From Vibrio taketomensis (GTDB lineage: Bacteria; Pseudomonadota; Gammaproteobacteria; Enterobacterales; Vibrionaceae), in NCBI RefSeq assembly GCF_009938165.1, contig NZ_AP019649.1, positions 310,001 through 374,000 on the forward strand: a stretch of DNA of 64,000 nt, in the 5' to 3' direction. Positions 60,801 to 64,000 of the stretch are shown one piece after another. Positions within the stretch are counted from its first letter, which is position 1, and each line of letters opens with the position of its first letter. Both the position numbers and the translations under genes were made by a program. The notes below the pieces were generated by a model that saw only the letters and a list, made by a program, of their open reading frames with translations, searched no databases and was not told where the DNA came from.

Positions 60801-62243
60801 ATGAATATTCAGTCTTTATTTGGAAAGTTTGGATCGGCTGCGAGTTCAGCAACCCGCTTGCGTGTTGTGGTTCAACCGAGAGCTTTGCATTTTCCTGATG
60901 GGTATAGCGATAAACTAGCGAAGCAGGTTGCCATTGATAGTGGCGATTGGCAAAAAACACTGCTTACTACTTTAAAACAAGCACATATCAGCAATGTGAC
61001 GCTTGATGTTGTATTAAATTCTAATCTGTATCAAACCTACCAGATTGATAAACCTAATGTTCCTCAAGAGGAACTCAGTCTTACGTTGCCTTTTCTGCTT
61101 AAAGAGCTGATCAGTGAAAAAGTAACCGATATCGTCGCCGACGCAATGCCATTGCCTACGAGCAATAAATTACAGGCATATGTTGTGACGAAAAAACTGG
61201 TGCTCGGTTTGGTGCAACAACTCAGCGAATTGGATATTACACTCGGGCGAGTGTTGGTTGAAGATGATCTCTGGGGGCGAATTTCTCAAGAGGGCGAACG
61301 CTTTATTTTGTTGCAACGCAGCCAAGGTTGTAGCTACAAAATCAGTGCATATGTTGATAATCGATGTGTGTTTCAGCGAACCATTCGCGGTGTTGCCTCT
61401 CCGCTTGTAGGCGTCGCAACCAGTGGCTTGCAACTTGATGGTATCGCATTAGAGCTTCAGCGCTCAATCGACTATCTTTCATCGCAACTTCGTGGCGCTA
61501 ATTTGCACCGCATGCAAGTGTGTTGTGATGAGGAAAATAACCTTGAATTAGCCAAAGAACTCGATGAGCGTCTAAGCGTTAAAGTTTCACCATTTGCAAC
61601 ATCGTTGGTTGATTCAGGTGCGATTCTTACTCAAGCATTGACGGATGACTTCTCTCCGGCAATTAACTTATACCCAGTACACCTAAAACCCAAAGTTGAT
61701 CGATTTACTCTCAATAATGTTGCGTTGGTTTGTTTGGTGTTAGGGGGGCTGCTAACAGCTTGGTTTGGCTACGTTGAATTCAAAAATAGCCAATTGGAAC
61801 AGCAGTTAAAGGTCGCACAGTCACAAGAAAAAGAATTTAATCAACAGCTCACCAGTTTGAATCAAAGATTGGCAAAGCACCGACCTTCACCAGAGAAGGT
61901 GCAGGCAGTCGCTCGCCTTAAAGAAGATATTGCTTCTAAGCAAGATTCACTGGAAGCGGTAGGAAAATACGATGGGCAGCAGCAGGTGGGTTACTCAGGA
62001 GTCATGCAATCGCTGGCTAAACTGGGCCGCAGCGATATCGCACTCAATTCGATTCAAATGGATGCCAACAATTTAGATATCCGCGGGATGGCACGAGACC
62101 CACAAGCCATTCCAAACTGGGTTAATCAATTTAAAAGTGAGATTAATCTTGTTGGCCGTTCATTTGAAAAGCTGAAAATTGCTCGTAATGAACAGAATGT
62201 TTTAACTTTTGAATTGCGAACTAAGCAAGAGGAACCTAAGTGA
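60801..62243 (+). CDS. mshI: MSHA biogenesis protein MshI
   Basis: A 480-residue protein combining two functions that are separate in other type IV pili. Residues 1-290 look like an actin-like PilM/GspL-type cytoplasmic domain. A membrane helix (about 303-322, LVCLVLGGLLTAWFGYV) is followed by a coiled coil (about 323-390) and a PilN-like periplasmic end. It should form part of the inner-membrane alignment complex of the MSHA pilus. It starts three bases after mshH and overlaps mshJ. Confidence 0.88.
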   Translation: MNIQSLFGKFGSAASSATRLRVVVQPRALHFPDGYSDKLAKQVAIDSGDWQKTLLTTLKQAHISNVTLDVVLNSNLYQTYQIDKPNVPQEELSLTLPFLLKELISEKVTDIVADAMPLPTSNKLQAYVVTKKLVLGLVQQLSELDITLGRVLVEDDLWGRISQEGERFILLQRSQGCSYKISAYVDNRCVFQRTIRGVASPLVGVATSGLQLDGIALELQRSIDYLSSQLRGANLHRMQVCCDEENNLELAKELDERLSVKVSPFATSLVDSGAILTQALTDDFSPAINLYPVHLKPKVDRFTLNNVALVCLVLGGLLTAWFGYVEFKNSQLEQQLKVAQSQEKEFNQQLTSLNQRLAKHRPSPEKVQAVARLKEDIASKQDSLEAVGKYDGQQQVGYSGVMQSLAKLGRSDIALNSIQMDANNLDIRGMARDPQAIPNWVNQFKSEINLVGRSFEKLKIARNEQNVLTFELRTKQEEPK

Positions 62244-62893
62244 TGAAAGCCCAGTGGCAAAAGATGGGGGAGAAATTCGCCAATTTAAGTCCGCGTGAAA
62301 AATGGCTAATCACGCTTTGTTGTTTCGTCGTTATTTTGATTGGTATTTCCGTCTTACTTCTTGAACCGGCACTTAAAAATGGCCAAGCACTAAAGCAACA
62401 ATTGGTGACTACTGAGCAGAATAATCAACGCTTAGAAGGGGAAATATTAGTCATCACCGCGAAACTGACTAAGGATCCGGATCAATCGATCAATATCGAG
62501 TACAAAAGGCTATTACAGGAAAGCCAACACCTATCTGAAAAGTTAGCCAAAGTAATTGAGAATCTTATTTCTCCTAGTCAAATGGCCAAGCTTTTGGAGG
62601 ATGTGCTTAAAGGGAGTAAAGGGTTGACCTTGGTTTCATTAGAATCCTTGAAGGCTGAACCGATTATTAAAAACCAATCATCAGAAAATTATGCTGGTTA
62701 CTATTTACACCCTGTTCGTCTTGAGTTGACGGGTAACTACTTTGCGATTTTGAATTACTTAGAGACTTTGGAAACTCTACCTGTCAATTATTATTGGCGC
62801 AGTTTTAACTACCAAGTTGAAAAGTATCCTCAAGCTCGATTGATCTTGGAAGTATATACCTTAGGTACAAGGGAGGAGTTTATCGGTGGCTAA
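62243..62893 (+). CDS. mshJ: MSHA biogenesis protein MshJ
   Basis: A 216-residue protein with one membrane helix (about 24-43), a coiled coil (about 48-110) and a periplasmic part, like PilO/GspM. It should pair with MshI. I use ATG 62243, which overlaps the mshI stop (TGATG). A GTG one codon earlier is also possible. It overlaps mshK by eight bases. Confidence 0.86.
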   Translation: MKAQWQKMGEKFANLSPREKWLITLCCFVVILIGISVLLLEPALKNGQALKQQLVTTEQNNQRLEGEILVITAKLTKDPDQSINIEYKRLLQESQHLSEKLAKVIENLISPSQMAKLLEDVLKGSKGLTLVSLESLKAEPIIKNQSSENYAGYYLHPVRLELTGNYFAILNYLETLETLPVNYYWRSFNYQVEKYPQARLILEVYTLGTREEFIGG

Positions 62894-63209
62894 TAAGTTA
62901 ATTTTGATGTTGCTTGCATTTACCCCGTTAGTTTGGGCATCGCAAGATCCGACAGCCCCTTTAAATTGGCAAAAGGCTCCCGTTACTACGACAACGAAAA
63001 AAGTAGTATCAGCTCGAGTTCCAAATCTACAAAGTATTGTCTGCGGTGAGAATAAGTCGTGTTCTGCGACTTTAAATGGCCGAAATATGAGTATTGGTGA
63101 AAGCATTGATGGTTTTAGCGTTAAGCAGATCAATGCAGACTACGTTATGGTGACCCGGGGCAGTAAACAGTGGAAGCTGGAGCTGTTCCCCCTAGAAATA
63201 AAACAATAA
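62886..63209 (+). CDS. mshK: MSHA biogenesis protein MshK
   Basis: A 107-residue protein with a signal peptide (MANKLILMLLAFTPLVWA) starting at GTG 62886, after GGGAGGAG. The body resembles PilP/GspC-type proteins that join the inner-membrane complex to the secretin (GENKSCSATLNGRNMSIGE). Two cysteines (in SIVCGENKSCS) could form a disulfide. It leads into mshL. Confidence 0.85.
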   Translation: MANKLILMLLAFTPLVWASQDPTAPLNWQKAPVTTTTKKVVSARVPNLQSIVCGENKSCSATLNGRNMSIGESIDGFSVKQINADYVMVTRGSKQWKLELFPLEIKQ

Positions 63210-63224
63210 GGTTGTTGGTATTGT

Positions 63225-64000
63225 ATGCGTAAACTTGTTTTAGCTATCTCTTTAGTGTCTATGGCAGGATGTTCTATGGGGCACCGCGATCCTGTTGAGG
63301 CAAAAGATGCATTGAATGAAGCGATAAATCAATCGAATAGTCTCGCGTTACAGCAGTTACCGCCTTCGGTAGCCGCGGATCTTATGCCAGATTTAGATGG
63401 TGCAGATCCTGAGCAACATGAGATGGTCAAGCGTTTTCGAGTCAAAGCGAATGGTGTTGATGCACGCGCATTTTTTGCAAGCCTAGTTAATGGAACTGAG
63501 TTCAGTGTCGCGATTCATCCTGATGTGACAGGTAAGATCACGGTAAACCTTTCAGATGTGACGCTGGATGAGGTGCTCTCTGTTGTCAGTGATATGTACG
63601 GCTACGACATACAGATGGTGGGTAAAGTCATTCAAGTTTTTCCGGCGGGACTGCGCACCGTGACGATCCCGGTTGACTACCTGCAATTTAAGCGCTCAGG
63701 CCGTTCTTTAACATCAATTACCACCGGTACCATTACGAGCAGTGATGACGATTCCTCTAGTAATTCAGACTCTTTTTCAGGTTCATCTAACTCGTCGAAT
63801 TCTTCTAACTCAACAGCAAGTGGCGGGACTGAAATTGAAACCTTAAGCGAGAGCGATTTTTGGCCACAACTGCAACAGGCTGTAGGGCAGTTAATTGGTA
63901 GCGGCAAAGGTCAATCGGTGGTTGTAACACCACAGGCGAGTGTGATTACCGTACGCGCTTATCCGGATGAAATTCGCCAAGTGCGTGAGTTTTTAGGGGT
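63225..64000 (+). CDS. mshL: MSHA secretin MshL, partial
   Basis: The N-terminal 258 residues of the outer-membrane secretin of the MSHA pilus. It is a lipoprotein, with lipobox MAGC (MRKLVLAISLVSMAGC). An STN/N0-type domain (about 85-140) and a Ser/Asn-rich linker (about 176-206) follow, then the start of N1. The window ends before the barrel domain. The start at ATG 63225 has no strong Shine-Dalgarno and probably relies on coupling to mshK, 15 bases upstream. Confidence 0.9.
   Translation, partial: MRKLVLAISLVSMAGCSMGHRDPVEAKDALNEAINQSNSLALQQLPPSVAADLMPDLDGADPEQHEMVKRFRVKANGVDARAFFASLVNGTEFSVAIHPDVTGKITVNLSDVTLDEVLSVVSDMYGYDIQMVGKVIQVFPAGLRTVTIPVDYLQFKRSGRSLTSITTGTITSSDDDSSSNSDSFSGSSNSSNSSNSTASGGTEIETLSESDFWPQLQQAVGQLIGSGKGQSVVVTPQASVITVRAYPDEIRQVREFLG

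Overview
The window is a piece of a Vibrio chromosome. The evidence is the gene order: qstR beside ssb and the MSHA pilus genes, pglL beside uvrA, the lpt-rpoN-pts and kds-mla-murA blocks, and the mutY-yggX-mltC block. The 16S/23S/5S operons with an Ile+Ala spacer also fit. Almost everything is core genome. I see no phage, insertion sequence, CRISPR array or integron. I also found no convincing undescribed system.

Layout. Positions 1-10957 hold two rRNA operons in direct tandem (16S-tRNA-Ile-tRNA-Ala-23S-5S), the second with its own promoter and a trailing tRNA-Asp and terminator. 10958-14176 holds a tRNA-like relic, an unknown exported protein, a DedA-family membrane protein and a damaged NhaP-type antiporter. 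14177-19296 has metH, with a MetJ operator, converging on mgtE. 19491-27180 is a long leftward block: ptsO, rapZ, ptsN, hpf, rpoN, lptB, lptA, lptC, kdsC, kdsD, yrbG. Divergent from it, 27412-31978 is mlaFEDCB-ibaG-murA, followed by a PlsC-like acyltransferase. 33177-36392 has two leftward tRNA arrays (Asn, Thr, Phe) on either side of a chemoreceptor gene. 36495-39056 is mltC, yggX, mutY, with trmB divergent, followed by glsA. 41234-45948 is a leftward block: hemW, rdgB, a DUF4426 gene, yggU, yggT, proC, yggS. It is divergent from pilT-pilU. 48182-49963 is lysC with a lysine riboswitch in its leader. Then come a class V aminotransferase, pglL, uvrA (with a LexA box), galU, qstR, ssb and the start of the MSHA pilus operon (mshH, I, J, K, L), which runs off the end.

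How the genes work together. One theme is building and maintaining the envelope. kdsD/kdsC make Kdo, lptABC export LPS, mla genes keep outer-membrane lipid asymmetry, and murA and mltC make and trim peptidoglycan. A second theme is surface motility and DNA uptake. pilT/pilU retract type IV pili, msh genes build the MSHA pilus, qstR switches on competence and pglL glycosylates proteins. The remainder is methionine and lysine synthesis, nitrogen-type PTS regulation and DNA repair.

Sequence quality is the main oddity. Five conserved genes (the NhaP antiporter, metH, pglL, uvrA, mshH) are broken by small losses of bases. The two rRNA operons also differ by many 1-2 base losses at positions that are normally invariant. 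Together these look much more like base-calling or assembly errors than real decay, so those genes are annotated here across the frameshift.
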